Source: Dehalococcoidia bacterium
Lineage (GTDB): Bacteria; Chloroflexota; Dehalococcoidia; Dehalococcoidales; UBA1222
Reading direction: 5' to 3'
Length of the DNA: 53,890 nt
Assembly (NCBI GenBank): GCA_003597995.1
Contig: QZJY01000060.1
Span: 1-53,890 of the forward strand
Position numbers and translations under genes: made by a program
In this document: one piece after another, positions 12,704 through 21,644 of the stretch
Numbering within the stretch: the stretch's first letter is position 1
Layout of the letters: the number at the start of each line of letters is the position of its first letter
The notes under the pieces: generated by a model
What the model was told of the DNA's origin: nothing
What the model saw: the letters and a program-made list of their open reading frames with translations, nothing else
Database searches by the model: none

Positions 12704-13986
12704 TGGCAGATTATAAAGACAAGCCTTTGATCTGTATTGATTTTGATGGCACAATAGCGCAGTACGACGGATGGAAGGGCATCGGCGTTTTTGGTGAACC
12801 GTTGCCGGGAGTGGCGGCAGCACTGGCAAGATTACGGGACAGCTTCCGCTATCAGATATGCGTCTTCACTACTCGCGGCGAAGTGGACGCGATCAGGGAT
12901 TACCTGAAGCGCAATTGCATTCCATTCGATTACATCAACGATGCTCCGGTGATGGATGGACAGAATCCCGGCAAGCCGCCAGCCAAGTATTTCATCGATG
13001 ACAGGGCTGTGCGCTTTGAGGGTAGCTGGACGCGGGTCATGCGCCAGATTGAGGAGCTTGACGAAATCGAGATGACCAGGAACGGCGCGGCGTACCATGT
13101 GGGGATAACGGATGAACCTGCCCCTGAACTTCCGACTCACGCCTGCCAGTGCGGTTGTACGACCGATGAAGCCAGTGGCTATGTGCCCCGGTACGCGATG
13201 AAATCCTACGGCTATTCGTTGACGAAAGACAAAGCTACAGGCGAGTCAACATGGAAGGCGATTGGTGAAGCGCCACCCGTGGTCGTCAGTGAACCGGAAA
13301 GCTGTTGGTGTGGCAGAGAGCTTGAGTCCAAAGGTTCTCCTGACTTCATCGGCGATGATGTAAACACCATGCCGGTCTGCACTATGCACTACTCCTGTCC
13401 CGTCCACGGCCAGTATTACGATAAGCCGAGAGGGATAGCGATCTCAGGCAAGGCCCGAAGTGGAAAGTCCACCTTAACCGATATGCTTATCAAGGCATTT
13501 CCATCTCCGTCGTCTTGGCACGAGGAGTCTATCGCCACGCCGCTCAAGATCGAGTGGTTCAAGACTAATTGCGTAGAAAGATTCGCAATGGGCGAGGTGG
13601 CCGATATTGTGAGCGAGGTGAATCGCCTTAAGTTGTCCGACCCCAAGGTGCGTCCAGGTCTGATAGTTTTGGGACAGATGCGTCGGGCGCAAGACCCAGA
13701 CTACTGGCTTAAACAGTTGCCCTTGGGCGAAGGAGCCATTGTCTCGGATTGTCGGTTTAAGAATGAATTTGAATATCTCCAGCAGCATGGGTTTTATATG
13801 ATTCGAGTCAATGCGACTGCGGATACGCGGGCAGCGCGAGGACAAATGGATATAGACGATTCATCAGAGACCGAGTTGGACGACCCGGAAATCCAGTGGG
13901 ACAAAGTGATTGACAATGACTCTACCTTCTTGGTGTTGGCCGACAATGCCGATGATGTTGTGCGTAAGGTAAGGAGGCTTGGATAA
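12700..13986 (+). CDS. HAD phosphatase / zinc-binding linker / deoxynucleoside monophosphate kinase fusion
   Basis: 428 aa. Residues 10-125 are a HAD-family phosphatase: IDFDGTIA with nucleophile Asp14 and Asp16, FTTRGE as motif II and FIDDRAV as motif IV. Residues ~145-245 are Cys/His-rich (CQCGC, CWCGRE, CTMHYSCPVHG) and probably bind zinc. From ~246 a P-loop, SGKARSGKST, opens a kinase domain with the SDCRFKNEFEYLQQHGFYMI element of T4 gp1-type dNMP kinases. The fusion would join nucleotide dephosphorylation and phosphorylation, perhaps reshaping dNMP pools or processing modified nucleotides. The domains are clear; the combined role is inference. Confidence 0.8.
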   Translation: MMADYKDKPLICIDFDGTIAQYDGWKGIGVFGEPLPGVAAALARLRDSFRYQICVFTTRGEVDAIRDYLKRNCIPFDYINDAPVMDGQNPGKPPAKYFIDDRAVRFEGSWTRVMRQIEELDEIEMTRNGAAYHVGITDEPAPELPTHACQCGCTTDEASGYVPRYAMKSYGYSLTKDKATGESTWKAIGEAPPVVVSEPESCWCGRELESKGSPDFIGDDVNTMPVCTMHYSCPVHGQYYDKPRGIAISGKARSGKSTLTDMLIKAFPSPSSWHEESIATPLKIEWFKTNCVERFAMGEVADIVSEVNRLKLSDPKVRPGLIVLGQMRRAQDPDYWLKQLPLGEGAIVSDCRFKNEFEYLQQHGFYMIRVNATADTRAARGQMDIDDSSETELDDPEIQWDKVIDNDSTFLVLADNADDVVRKVRRLG

Positions 13987-14363
13987 TGCCGAAGTTAATG
14001 GATTTAACGGGTCAGCGATTCGGCAAATTGCGGGTCGTTGAGAGGGCCGACAACACTCGTGACGGTAGAACGAGGTGGCTATGCAAATGCGATTGCGGAA
14101 AGATAGTAATCAAGGGCGGTCGCCATTTAAGAAACTCAGACTGTCCCTCTTGCGGTTGCCGCTTCATGAAGATAAGGGCACCGTCAATAACAACCTTTGC
14201 CCTGCGCGGCAAGAAGTACACGCATATAGTATATCCGACCGGATTCATCGTTCCACCGGAGGAATATATGGTGGATGGAAAACCAGATACCCAGAAGATG
14301 ATGGATGCGATACAGAAAAGAACGTGTATGGTCTTTGATCCCGACACCGAAGAAATCTCTTGA
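13986..14363 (+). CDS. Zinc-ribbon DNA-binding protein related to homing-endonuclease N-termini
   Basis: 125 aa, TAATG-coupled. Residues 5-58 match the DLTGQRFGKLRVVERADNTR...WLCKCDCGK...SCGC motif that precedes HNH or AP2 domains in phage homing endonucleases and also occurs alone. CxC and CxxCxC provide zinc ligands. The remaining ~65 residues (GKKYTHIVYPTGFIVPPEEY) hold no HNH His/Asn signature. It could be a degraded homing endonuclease or a stand-alone DNA-binding protein. Confidence 0.7.
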   Translation: MPKLMDLTGQRFGKLRVVERADNTRDGRTRWLCKCDCGKIVIKGGRHLRNSDCPSCGCRFMKIRAPSITTFALRGKKYTHIVYPTGFIVPPEEYMVDGKPDTQKMMDAIQKRTCMVFDPDTEEIS

Positions 14364-14449
14364 CAAAACGGGTTGACTTTATTACTCCATTAATATGGAG
14401 GGGTATGTCGTTCAGCATGGAAGCGTCTTAATTATCCCAAGGATGGGAC
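14360..14449 (+). promoter_or_regulatory. Spacer before the propeller/terminase operon, possible promoter
   Basis: TTGACA at 14360 and TTGACT at 14373 stand close together, but neither has a convincing -10 at 16-18 bp. The leader carries a short TCCC/GGGA pairing around AAGGAT, which is the ribosome-binding site of the next gene. Confidence 0.3.
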
Positions 14450-17020
14450 ATGAAGAAACTCGTCGTACTCGTTCTGCTGCTGTTCGCCTGTCCGTTGCAG
14501 GCGCAGGTCACAAGCGCCACTGTAGCAATACTTGATTCCGCAGCCACGCGCCGTTCTGTAAAGTATGCCGATGCTTCATACGCGGTCGCACGAAACGCTA
14601 CGGTTGGCGAAGCGACGGCAACCGAGTTCGCGGTTTTTAATGCGGACACGACCGTCACCGATTATACCGTGTCTCGCGGCTTCCTGATGCTTGATTTGAC
14701 GGATTTGACGCCAGCCGTCAGGGTTGACTCGGCCCGGTTGTTCATGTACTTATTGGGCGATCCAATAGATTTCCAGGACAGCGACTCCACTCACGTTGTC
14801 GAGGGCACTTACACCGGGGGTTATGAAGCTTCAGATACTATTAGCACCGCATGGTACAGTCAATTCACTGGATGGACGGATTCATCGGCGTATGGCGTCG
14901 TTAATTACACAGAACCATTTGTTCAGGATACAAGTGATAATGGCTGGCAGAGCCGGTTATTCACGCAGGCCGGACTCGATACGCTCCTCAGTAAAATCGG
15001 GGCAGATACAATCAGGATGGCCCTGCTGAATGGTCAAGACATTGCCAACTACACTCCGACTTCGGCGACGCAGGGGTTAACCAGTTGGCGTTCCACGCCC
15101 GCAAACTCGCTGCCATACCTTACTATCTATTATCGATCCGCCGCTTATGATACTGTCGTTTCCGCATCGAGCGGCGGACTGCTCCTGAACGCCGATACCA
15201 CGTTAGATTACCAAGTTCACGATTCAACCCACGCGTCCAGCGTCTCTACGACAACCATGAATATCGGATACCGAACGGGCGGCAATGGCAAGTATCATGT
15301 CAACCGGACGGCCCTGACGTTTGCAACCGATCAACTGACATGGGCCGACTCCATTGTTTCTGCATCATTATTTATATATCCTACTATTGTGGTCGATTCG
15401 CTGGATATCGTTGTCGGAGAAGGGACGTTCAGCGGAGCAATTGCCACCGACTGGTTCAACGACTTCACCGGATGGGTGGATGGCGCACCCTACACGGCGA
15501 TGAATGTGTTTGTTGACAGCACCAGAATAGCAAGTACGGATACGTCGAGTTGGGTTGAATTGCCACTTACTACGGCTGGCAAGGCGGCCTTGCTGGCGGC
15601 GATGGCTAATGACAGCCTACGGATGATGATCTTGTCATCTATGGACGTCAACCGGTCGGACTTTCCGACCGACTCCAGCCGGTGGGGTGTCATTTCAGCT
15701 ACCACATACAAGCCGTATCTTATGATAGACTACACCACGCTGGCCCCGCCAGCGGTTATAACCAACAAGGATGTGGACACCACGTTCTTTGTCGGTGGCA
15801 ACGTCTATGCCACGCTTGGCGCGAGAATAGACTCTGTAGGGGATGGTCTGGACAGCGTAGGTTTCCGCTACTATCTGGTAGGCGATGCTGGCAATCCGCT
15901 CTATACCGTTTCCGATTCGAGCGGTGCCACATGGGTTTCCGATTCCTTTTTCCTCAACACATCCAGCGCCGATACCCTGACAATTGATACATTTTATGTC
16001 GTAACCGCATTTGCTGTCAACAGAGCGAATCGAATTTACAGTACGGTCAACGATACCATTAGTACGGAATACGCTATCTCCACTCTCTGGGAAACGATAT
16101 CGACACTACCGGAGGACAGTATCATCGCCAATCCAGTGCGGGCGATCTGGCCGGATGCGATTGACCGCCTATGGTTCGGCACCGCTATGGGACTTTACCG
16201 GCAAGACAGCGATACGACGATAGCGCGGTATGTATATGATGATTCATCCTTCGCGCAGAAAAGTAGAAACAACATACTCGCTGGCATCGGGTTGCCAGAC
16301 AGTACGATATTCACCGGTTCCCCGGTCGGCCTTACCCGCCACGATACACTCTCTTTCACTTCCGACTCGTTAATTACCGAAGGCATTATCCCTGATAGCG
16401 TTGTATGGACACTGGTACCCGACAGTGGCGGCGTATCTCAGGCGTGGGTCGCCAACGGCATGGGCTACGTCTATATCTTCGGCGATACCGTGGAAACCGT
16501 ATTCGATTCCGACAGCGGACTGATCGGCGACAGGGTATACGATGTGGCCTTTGACTCCACCAGTTCGGCGTGGCTGGCGACCGACAACGGCGTGAGCCGC
16601 ATCATAGGCGGCTACTGGATAGACTATACTACTACCAATAGTTGGATTAACGGCAACGTGAACTATGCGATAGCGATTTGCGGCGTTGATTCCAGCATCT
16701 GGTTCGGTGGCGATGATGGCCTTGTCCAATTCGATAACGACACTACATGGACGGATTGGAGCGATAGCCTTGTTAACCGCAGGGTGAAGGATATCGTCTA
16801 CGATAATGTCAACCTTGTTTTGTGGATCGCCACGGATTCGGGGCTTGTGGCGTATCAGCCAGACACGCCCAATGGCGTCAGTTGGCGCAGGTACTATCCG
16901 GCGAGCACGAGTGACAGTCTGCCGCAGTACCGGATACTCAGCGTCTATCCAGACACAGCAGGCCGCGTCTGGGTCGGGCATTCTGCGGGTGTAACGAGAT
17001 TGACGGAGACCTTTAACTAA
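14450..17020 (+). CDS. Exported multidomain beta protein with C-terminal propeller
   Basis: 856 aa. A clear Sec signal occupies residues 1-23 (MKKLVVLVLLLFACPLQAQ). Two similar ~200-residue beta domains follow (24-215 and ~220-430) with FLMLDLTDLTP, VDSARLFMYL and YLTIYYR or YLMIDYTT endings, resembling DNRLRE-type surface domains. Next is a ~110-residue Ig-like region. From ~550 to the end, six or seven propeller blades repeat a W-(F/V/I)-G-T/D-x-x-G-(L/V) signature (RLWFGTAMGLYRQD, SAWLATDNGVSR, SIWFGGDDGLVQFD), as in regulator-type beta-propellers. Its stop overlaps the terL start (TAATG). It may be a host-surface adhesin captured as a receptor-binding or virion protein. The role is unproven. 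Confidence 0.75.
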   Translation: MKKLVVLVLLLFACPLQAQVTSATVAILDSAATRRSVKYADASYAVARNATVGEATATEFAVFNADTTVTDYTVSRGFLMLDLTDLTPAVRVDSARLFMYLLGDPIDFQDSDSTHVVEGTYTGGYEASDTISTAWYSQFTGWTDSSAYGVVNYTEPFVQDTSDNGWQSRLFTQAGLDTLLSKIGADTIRMALLNGQDIANYTPTSATQGLTSWRSTPANSLPYLTIYYRSAAYDTVVSASSGGLLLNADTTLDYQVHDSTHASSVSTTTMNIGYRTGGNGKYHVNRTALTFATDQLTWADSIVSASLFIYPTIVVDSLDIVVGEGTFSGAIATDWFNDFTGWVDGAPYTAMNVFVDSTRIASTDTSSWVELPLTTAGKAALLAAMANDSLRMMILSSMDVNRSDFPTDSSRWGVISATTYKPYLMIDYTTLAPPAVITNKDVDTTFFVGGNVYATLGARIDSVGDGLDSVGFRYYLVGDAGNPLYTVSDSSGATWVSDSFFLNTSSADTLTIDTFYVVTAFAVNRANRIYSTVNDTISTEYAISTLWETISTLPEDSIIANPVRAIWPDAIDRLWFGTAMGLYRQDSDTTIARYVYDDSSFAQKSRNNILAGIGLPDSTIFTGSPVGLTRHDTLSFTSDSLITEGIIPDSVVWTLVPDSGGVSQAWVANGMGYVYIFGDTVETVFDSDSGLIGDRVYDVAFDSTSSAWLATDNGVSRIIGGYWIDYTTTNSWINGNVNYAIAICGVDSSIWFGGDDGLVQFDNDTTWTDWSDSLVNRRVKDIVYDNVNLVLWIATDSGLVAYQPDTPNGVSWRRYYPASTSDSLPQYRILSVYPDTAGRVWVGHSAGVTRLTETFN

Positions 17021-18522
17021 TGGCCTTCAAAGCTACAGCCGATGACGTGAAGCTCGGCGAGTATATGATGCAATTTTTTTATGATCCATTGGGTCATGTT
17101 ATGGCATCGTATCCTTGGGGGCAGTCGGGCACTCCACTTGAAAACGAAGAGGGGCCAGATACATGGCAATCCAAGTTTCTCGTAGACCTTGGCAGGCATA
17201 TAGAGGAGGTGGCGGATGGCAAGCGCTCAAATGTCAAAATGGCCGTGGCGTCGGGCTGGGGCATCGGAAAAACTTGTCTTGTGGCGTGGCTGATTAGATG
17301 GTTCTGCGACACTCGCCCATATCCGCAGTTAGTAGTAACCGCAAACACTGAAAAGCAGTTAAGTACGAAGACTTGGCGTGAACTTGCCAAGTGGAATAAT
17401 ATGGCGCTTAACGGCCACTTGTGGGACTGGACTGCAACCTCGTATCGTCTCAAGGGCAACGAGGACACGTGGTACGCTTCTGCAATTCCGTGGTCGGAAC
17501 ATAACGCGCAGGCGTTCGCCGGTACGCACGAAAAATACGTTATGATGATTTTTGATGAAGGCTCGACAATCCATGATAACATCTGGAACATTGGTAACGG
17601 CGTAATGACTACGAAGGGGGCCGTTTGGCTTGCCTTCGGGAACCCGACACAAAACACCGGCCAATTTCATGCGATTTTCCATAAAGAGCGGGACATTTGG
17701 GATACTCGCTCAATAGATTCGCGTACCGCGAAAGTCACAAACAAAGAGGAACTTAATCGGCGTGTTGCCCTTTATGGGGAGGATGATGATGTTATCCGAG
17801 TGTCTATCCTCGGCAAATTCCCGAAGCGTTCCAGTATGCAATTTATTTCCAGTGCACTTGTTGAAGGAGCGCTGGAACGTGAGCATAAACTCGATTCTTA
17901 TCGTCACGCGGCTAAAGTTATCGCAGTGGATGTGGCACGGTTTGGGGATGACTCTACTGTATTTTGTTGCCGCAAGGGCGTCAAGCTATTGTGGATGAAG
18001 GGGTTCCACGGGATAGACACAATGCAGACCGCGCAGTTGCTCGCCAAGTATGAGGATGAAGAGCGCGATGTTGATGCAATTTTTGTCGATGTTGTCGGCA
18101 TCGGCGCTGGTGTGGTTGATCGGGGCAGGCAATTGGGCCGTCGGTGGATGGAGCACAATGGTGCGCACGCCTCGTCTGATGGCAAATGGTCGAACAAGCG
18201 TGCGCAGTGCTGGGGAGAAATGCGCGATTGGCTGGAAGTGGGGGATATGACGACCCTGTCTCAAAAAGACAAAGATGTAATGACCGACGACCTGACCGGC
18301 CCAATGTATGGATTTGATCGGGTTGAAAGACTCATCCTTGAGAAAAAAGAAGATATGAAAAAACGGGATTTAGCCTCGCCGGACTGGGGTGACGCCTTAG
18401 CTATGACCTTCACTCAGAAAGTTATCCCGCAACACATGCTGGAAGATGAGTACGACTACGCCGAGGCCGAGCGGCAGCGTATGCGGGCTGACAGAACCAG
18501 AAGCATGATAACCGGATATTGA
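17020..18522 (+). CDS. terL: Terminase large subunit (packaging ATPase-nuclease)
   Basis: 500 aa. Walker A SGWGIGKT at 78-85, Walker B MMIFDEG at 175-181 with catalytic Glu180, and the TANTEKQL/TWREL region typical of the ATPase. The C-terminal RNase H-like nuclease shows its acidic residues: D304 (VDVARFGDD), D357 (FVDVVGIGAG) and D458 (SPDWGDALAM). The protein docks on the portal, pumps DNA into the prohead and cuts it. Length is normal. Overlaps the upstream exported-protein gene and lies 32 bp before the portal gene. Its small subunit is ~15 kb upstream instead of adjacent. Confidence 0.93.
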   Translation: MAFKATADDVKLGEYMMQFFYDPLGHVMASYPWGQSGTPLENEEGPDTWQSKFLVDLGRHIEEVADGKRSNVKMAVASGWGIGKTCLVAWLIRWFCDTRPYPQLVVTANTEKQLSTKTWRELAKWNNMALNGHLWDWTATSYRLKGNEDTWYASAIPWSEHNAQAFAGTHEKYVMMIFDEGSTIHDNIWNIGNGVMTTKGAVWLAFGNPTQNTGQFHAIFHKERDIWDTRSIDSRTAKVTNKEELNRRVALYGEDDDVIRVSILGKFPKRSSMQFISSALVEGALEREHKLDSYRHAAKVIAVDVARFGDDSTVFCCRKGVKLLWMKGFHGIDTMQTAQLLAKYEDEERDVDAIFVDVVGIGAGVVDRGRQLGRRWMEHNGAHASSDGKWSNKRAQCWGEMRDWLEVGDMTTLSQKDKDVMTDDLTGPMYGFDRVERLILEKKEDMKKRDLASPDWGDALAMTFTQKVIPQHMLEDEYDYAEAERQRMRADRTRSMITGY

Positions 18523-18554
18523 TGTCTTTTTATATTCTAACAAGGACGTAACGC

Positions 18555-20561
18555 ATGGCGACAACGGAAGTTGCGGATCGCAAGAAGGTGGCCCGGAACA
18601 CCAAGGTCAAGAAACTGCTTGAGTATACCGGGATGCTGAATGTCGCCGACTCGCTCAAGGAAGAAGAGTTGCGCGAGATCGGCGTGCTTGTAGCCGAAGA
18701 GTACGAGATCGACAAGCAGAGCCGGGTTGAGTGGGAAGCCCAGATGGAGCAGGCCGAGAAGCTGGTGCGCCTGCTGATGCAGAAGAAAACGTGGCCGTGG
18801 GACGGCGCTTCTAATGCCATCTATCCCCTGCTGGCTCAGGCGTGTGTCCAGTTCAATAGCCGTAGCCTGCCGCTGATGATGAAGGGGCAGCGGGCCGTCA
18901 AGTGCAGGGTGAACGGGCCAGACCCGCAGGGAGCCAAGGCTAAGATCGCCTCGCTGGTTAGTGAGCACATGAGTTGGCAGCTTACGGATGAGATGGAGGA
19001 CTGGATCGGCGAGAAGGATGCCATGCTCCTGTCGCTTCCTGCTTACGGCTGCGCTTTCCAGAAAGTCTACCGCGACATTCCGAACCAACGTAACGTCTCC
19101 GAATACTACAGTCCGCTGGACATAGTGATCCACTTTAAGGCCCGTAGCTTGTCGAGCGCCAAGCGGATTACGCATGTTTTTGAACTATCCAAGCGTGAGA
19201 TAGTCGAGCGCCAGCGGGCGGGGCTGTACCTTGAGGATGTCGAACTCGGCCACGGTGACAGCGAAGCCAAGACCGGCGAACTGCGGGAGAAGGAACCATC
19301 ATACGTCATCCTCGAACAGCACCGTTGGCTGGACTTGGACGACGATGATCTCGATGAACCTTATGTGGTTACTATTCATAAGGATAGCAAGAAAGTTCTG
19401 CGTATCAGGCCGCGTTTTAATGAGCAAGGTATCAGTATCACCGCTGATGAGAAGCGTATCGCCAAGATCAAGCCTATCCAGTATTTCGTGCGCTATCTTT
19501 TCATGCCTGCCCCGGATCGCAATATCTACGGATGGGGCTTCGGCCAACTGCTGCTGCATCCCAACCATATTCTGAACAGCATCATCAACCAGACTATCGA
19601 CAGCGGAACGTGGTACAATACGACCGCTGGCGTGGTGTCGCACGACATCGGCATCGGCCAGGGGACTGTCAGTTTCGCTCCGCATGAGTTGAAGGTCAGC
19701 CAGAATAACTTCGATGACATCACCAAGAAAATCTTCATGTTGCCCGCCCGTGAGCCGAGCATGGTCATGTATCAGGTGCTCGGCCTCCTGCTCGAATCCT
19801 TTGAACGCCTTGGCAACAGCGTTGACGTACTGACCGGTGAGCACAGTACGGCCAATCAGCCAGCCAGCACTACGCTGGCCCTGATCGAGCAGGGCATGAA
19901 GTTCTATAAGGCCGCGTCCGGCAGACTGTTCAAGGGACTGAAGGATGAGTTCCGGCTACTGTTCGACCTGAACGCCAAGCACATGTCCATGACGCAGGAG
20001 CAGTTCTTCCGCCTGTTCGAGACAGAGGATCGCGCCATCAGCGGCATGGCATACAACACCGAGTCGCTGGATGTGGTGCCGGTCGGAGCCGCCGAAGAGA
20101 TTACAGTAGTGGAGAAACTCATCAAGGCCGAGCAGGGTCTTGCCGCCGCCAAGGAGATGGGCCTGCCGTGGCAGTACATGCGCGAGCACTACCGCCGCTA
20201 CTATGACGCGCTGAACGTAGAAGATATCGATGCCATCCTGCCGCCGCCCGACTGGCAGCCAGCTCCTGATCCAAAGGCCGCAGCCGAACAGGCCAAGGTC
20301 GATATTCTGGCACAGGACTCCAAGCGCGAAGACCTGAGATTTGGTGTGGAACTAAAGAAGCTGCCGTATGAGCTTACGAAACTCAAGCTGGAACTTCTTG
20401 AGATGAAGGAAGATATTAAGAACAAGGGCATGAAGGAACAGGTCAACGCCGCCGTCAAGATCACTGCCGCCGAAACCAATCGCAAGAAGGTGGAGGCCGA
20501 CAAAGCCAAGGCCGAAGCCGCCGCCAAGAAGCCTGCGGCCAGGAAGAAGGAGAGTAAATGA
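18555..20561 (+). CDS. Portal protein
   Basis: 668 aa, directly after terL. The N-terminal ~100 residues are helical (wing/stem support), followed by PWDGASNAIYPLLAQACVQF and LLSLPAYGCAFQKVYRD, SPLDIVIHF and RITHVFELSKRE, a pattern shared by large podoviral portals of the P22/Bcep22 kind. NHILNSIINQTIDSGTWYN fits the crown/stem region. The C-terminal ~120 residues are a long charged coiled coil ending in an Ala/Lys-rich tail, like the P22 barrel. Dodecamers form the DNA channel at the unique vertex. ATGA overlap with the next gene. Confidence 0.88.
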   Translation: MATTEVADRKKVARNTKVKKLLEYTGMLNVADSLKEEELREIGVLVAEEYEIDKQSRVEWEAQMEQAEKLVRLLMQKKTWPWDGASNAIYPLLAQACVQFNSRSLPLMMKGQRAVKCRVNGPDPQGAKAKIASLVSEHMSWQLTDEMEDWIGEKDAMLLSLPAYGCAFQKVYRDIPNQRNVSEYYSPLDIVIHFKARSLSSAKRITHVFELSKREIVERQRAGLYLEDVELGHGDSEAKTGELREKEPSYVILEQHRWLDLDDDDLDEPYVVTIHKDSKKVLRIRPRFNEQGISITADEKRIAKIKPIQYFVRYLFMPAPDRNIYGWGFGQLLLHPNHILNSIINQTIDSGTWYNTTAGVVSHDIGIGQGTVSFAPHELKVSQNNFDDITKKIFMLPAREPSMVMYQVLGLLLESFERLGNSVDVLTGEHSTANQPASTTLALIEQGMKFYKAASGRLFKGLKDEFRLLFDLNAKHMSMTQEQFFRLFETEDRAISGMAYNTESLDVVPVGAAEEITVVEKLIKAEQGLAAAKEMGLPWQYMREHYRRYYDALNVEDIDAILPPPDWQPAPDPKAAAEQAKVDILAQDSKREDLRFGVELKKLPYELTKLKLELLEMKEDIKNKGMKEQVNAAVKITAAETNRKKVEADKAKAEAAAKKPAARKKESK

Positions 20562-20917
20562 TAGTCAAGCAAAGCGAGTTCTCTGCGGGAGAACGATTAG
20601 AGAAGGGCGCGGTTGTATATGAGCGAGATGGGAAGTTGTATCACGTTCCCGCTTCTATTGGGGTGGCGCTAAAGACGGTAGAAGCCGGAGAATTACCCGT
20701 TTGGATCAGGCCAGAAAATGTTATTGAGCACGGCCCCTGTCCCGCTGGCGAGAAGATATGGAGTGGCGATATCCTTTGTTGGCGAGATTCTCAAGTATGC
20801 CCATCGCCAACATTCGCTGGAATAATACACGACGATGTTGATGAAGGCGATTATCCTACGATGATATTATTCACAATGGATGTGTTCGATGAATGTTTAG
20901 CCCGGAGCTTCGCATGA
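20558..20917 (+). CDS. Hypothetical protein, 119 aa
   Basis: Start overlaps the portal stop (AAATGA), with AAGGAG upstream. Beta-rich, with KGAVVYERDGKLYHVPAS and GEKIWSGDILCWRD segments resembling small barrel folds. Lies between portal and scaffold genes, so a head-assembly accessory is plausible. Not recognised. Ends in an ATGA junction. Confidence 0.65.
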   Translation: MIVKQSEFSAGERLEKGAVVYERDGKLYHVPASIGVALKTVEAGELPVWIRPENVIEHGPCPAGEKIWSGDILCWRDSQVCPSPTFAGIIHDDVDEGDYPTMILFTMDVFDECLARSFA

Positions 20918-21147
20918 TTATAGTCCAAGGTATCCGCAGGGATGAGCTTCAGCAGTGGAAGGGCAGCCAGATGACACAGGCCATCTTCAAGGCCATAGCC
21001 GACAAGCTGGACATGAAGCGCAGGGATTCAGGGCGTGGCGTCGGTCTCGATGTTGAGAACGCCGACAAGACGCAGGCGAACTCGTTCAGGGCATACGGCT
21101 ATTGCGAGGCGCTGGATGAGGTGTTGAACCTGACCACGGGCGACTAA
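20914..21147 (+). CDS. Hypothetical protein, 77 aa
   Basis: ATG at 20914 overlaps the previous TGA, with GGAG upstream. Helical: QGIRRDELQQWKGSQMTQAI and YGYCEALDEVLNL. Likely small structural or assembly-associated. Not recognised. Confidence 0.65.
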   Translation: MIIVQGIRRDELQQWKGSQMTQAIFKAIADKLDMKRRDSGRGVGLDVENADKTQANSFRAYGYCEALDEVLNLTTGD

Positions 21148-21179
21148 GACGACATCCTTATCCTTTTATCAGAAATCTC

Positions 21180-21208
21180 TTGACTTTTGGCTAACAACTT
21201 ATTATAGG
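21180..21208 (+). promoter_or_regulatory. Sigma70-like promoter upstream of the tRNA cluster
   Basis: TTGACT (21180-21185), 17-bp spacer, TATAGG (21203-21208). It precedes the 55-aa gene, the tRNAs and the structured RNA that ends at the terminator 21945-21985, suggesting one transcript. Confidence 0.55.
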
Positions 21209-21215
21209 TAATTAG

Positions 21216-21383
21216 ATGACACGGTCTGAACTTTATAAGTTGATTCAGGACAAGGTTGATGCCGAGGTCGGCAACCGGACTACCGGGGACTTGTCGTTCA
21301 AGATAAGGTTGCAGGAGGGTGGCATCAGGCAAGTTGAAGCGCATCTTGTTCAAGCGCTGAAGGTTGCGATAGTAAGAGGATAA
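21216..21383 (+). CDS. Hypothetical protein, 55 aa
   Basis: ATG at 21216, only a weak site (TAGGT) upstream. MTRSELYKLIQDKVDAEVGN is helical and amphipathic, with a second helix (GIRQVEAHLVQALKVAIVRG). First frame of the tRNA transcript. Moderately likely to be real. Confidence 0.45.
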   Translation: MTRSELYKLIQDKVDAEVGNRTTGDLSFKIRLQEGGIRQVEAHLVQALKVAIVRG

Positions 21384-21459
21384 AACTTTCCAAGAAAAAC
21401 ATACTACTTTTTCTTACTGGAGACAAGGTGGACTCATCAAGTAGTGGCTATCTAAATGC

Positions 21460-21545
21460 GGAGGGCCGGACACTGGTGCGTCAAACTGTCTCGAAAACAG
21501 CCGCCGGTTAAACGGTTGTAGGTTCGACTCCTACGCCCTCCGCCA
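21460..21545 (+). tRNA. tRNA-Ser(CGA)
   Basis: Acceptor GGAGGGC/GCCCTCC with discriminator G and encoded CCA. Anticodon arm ACTGT-CTCGAAA-ACAGC gives anticodon CGA (codon UCG). Long class II variable arm (CCG/CGG) and a T-arm with TTCGACT. 86 nt. Confidence 0.93.
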
Positions 21546-21548
21546 TAA

Positions 21549-21634
21549 GGAAGGGTGCCCGAATGGTAAGGAGTCGCACTGCTAATGCGATAAGGCTAAC
21601 TGCCGTACAGGTTCAAGTCCTGTCCCTTCCGCCA
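21549..21634 (+). tRNA. tRNA-Ser(GCT)
   Basis: Acceptor GGAAGGG/CCCTTCC, discriminator G, encoded CCA. Anticodon loop CTGCTAA within CGCA/TGCG gives anticodon GCT (codons AGC/AGU). Class II variable arm; T-loop TTCAAGT. Only 3 nt after the previous tRNA. Confidence 0.93.
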
Positions 21635-21644
21635 TATTGAATCG

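Noticed and set aside
14360-14400. A strong promoter from the paired TTGAC boxes
   Set aside because: No -10 sequence at acceptable spacing; kept only as a low-confidence regulatory region.
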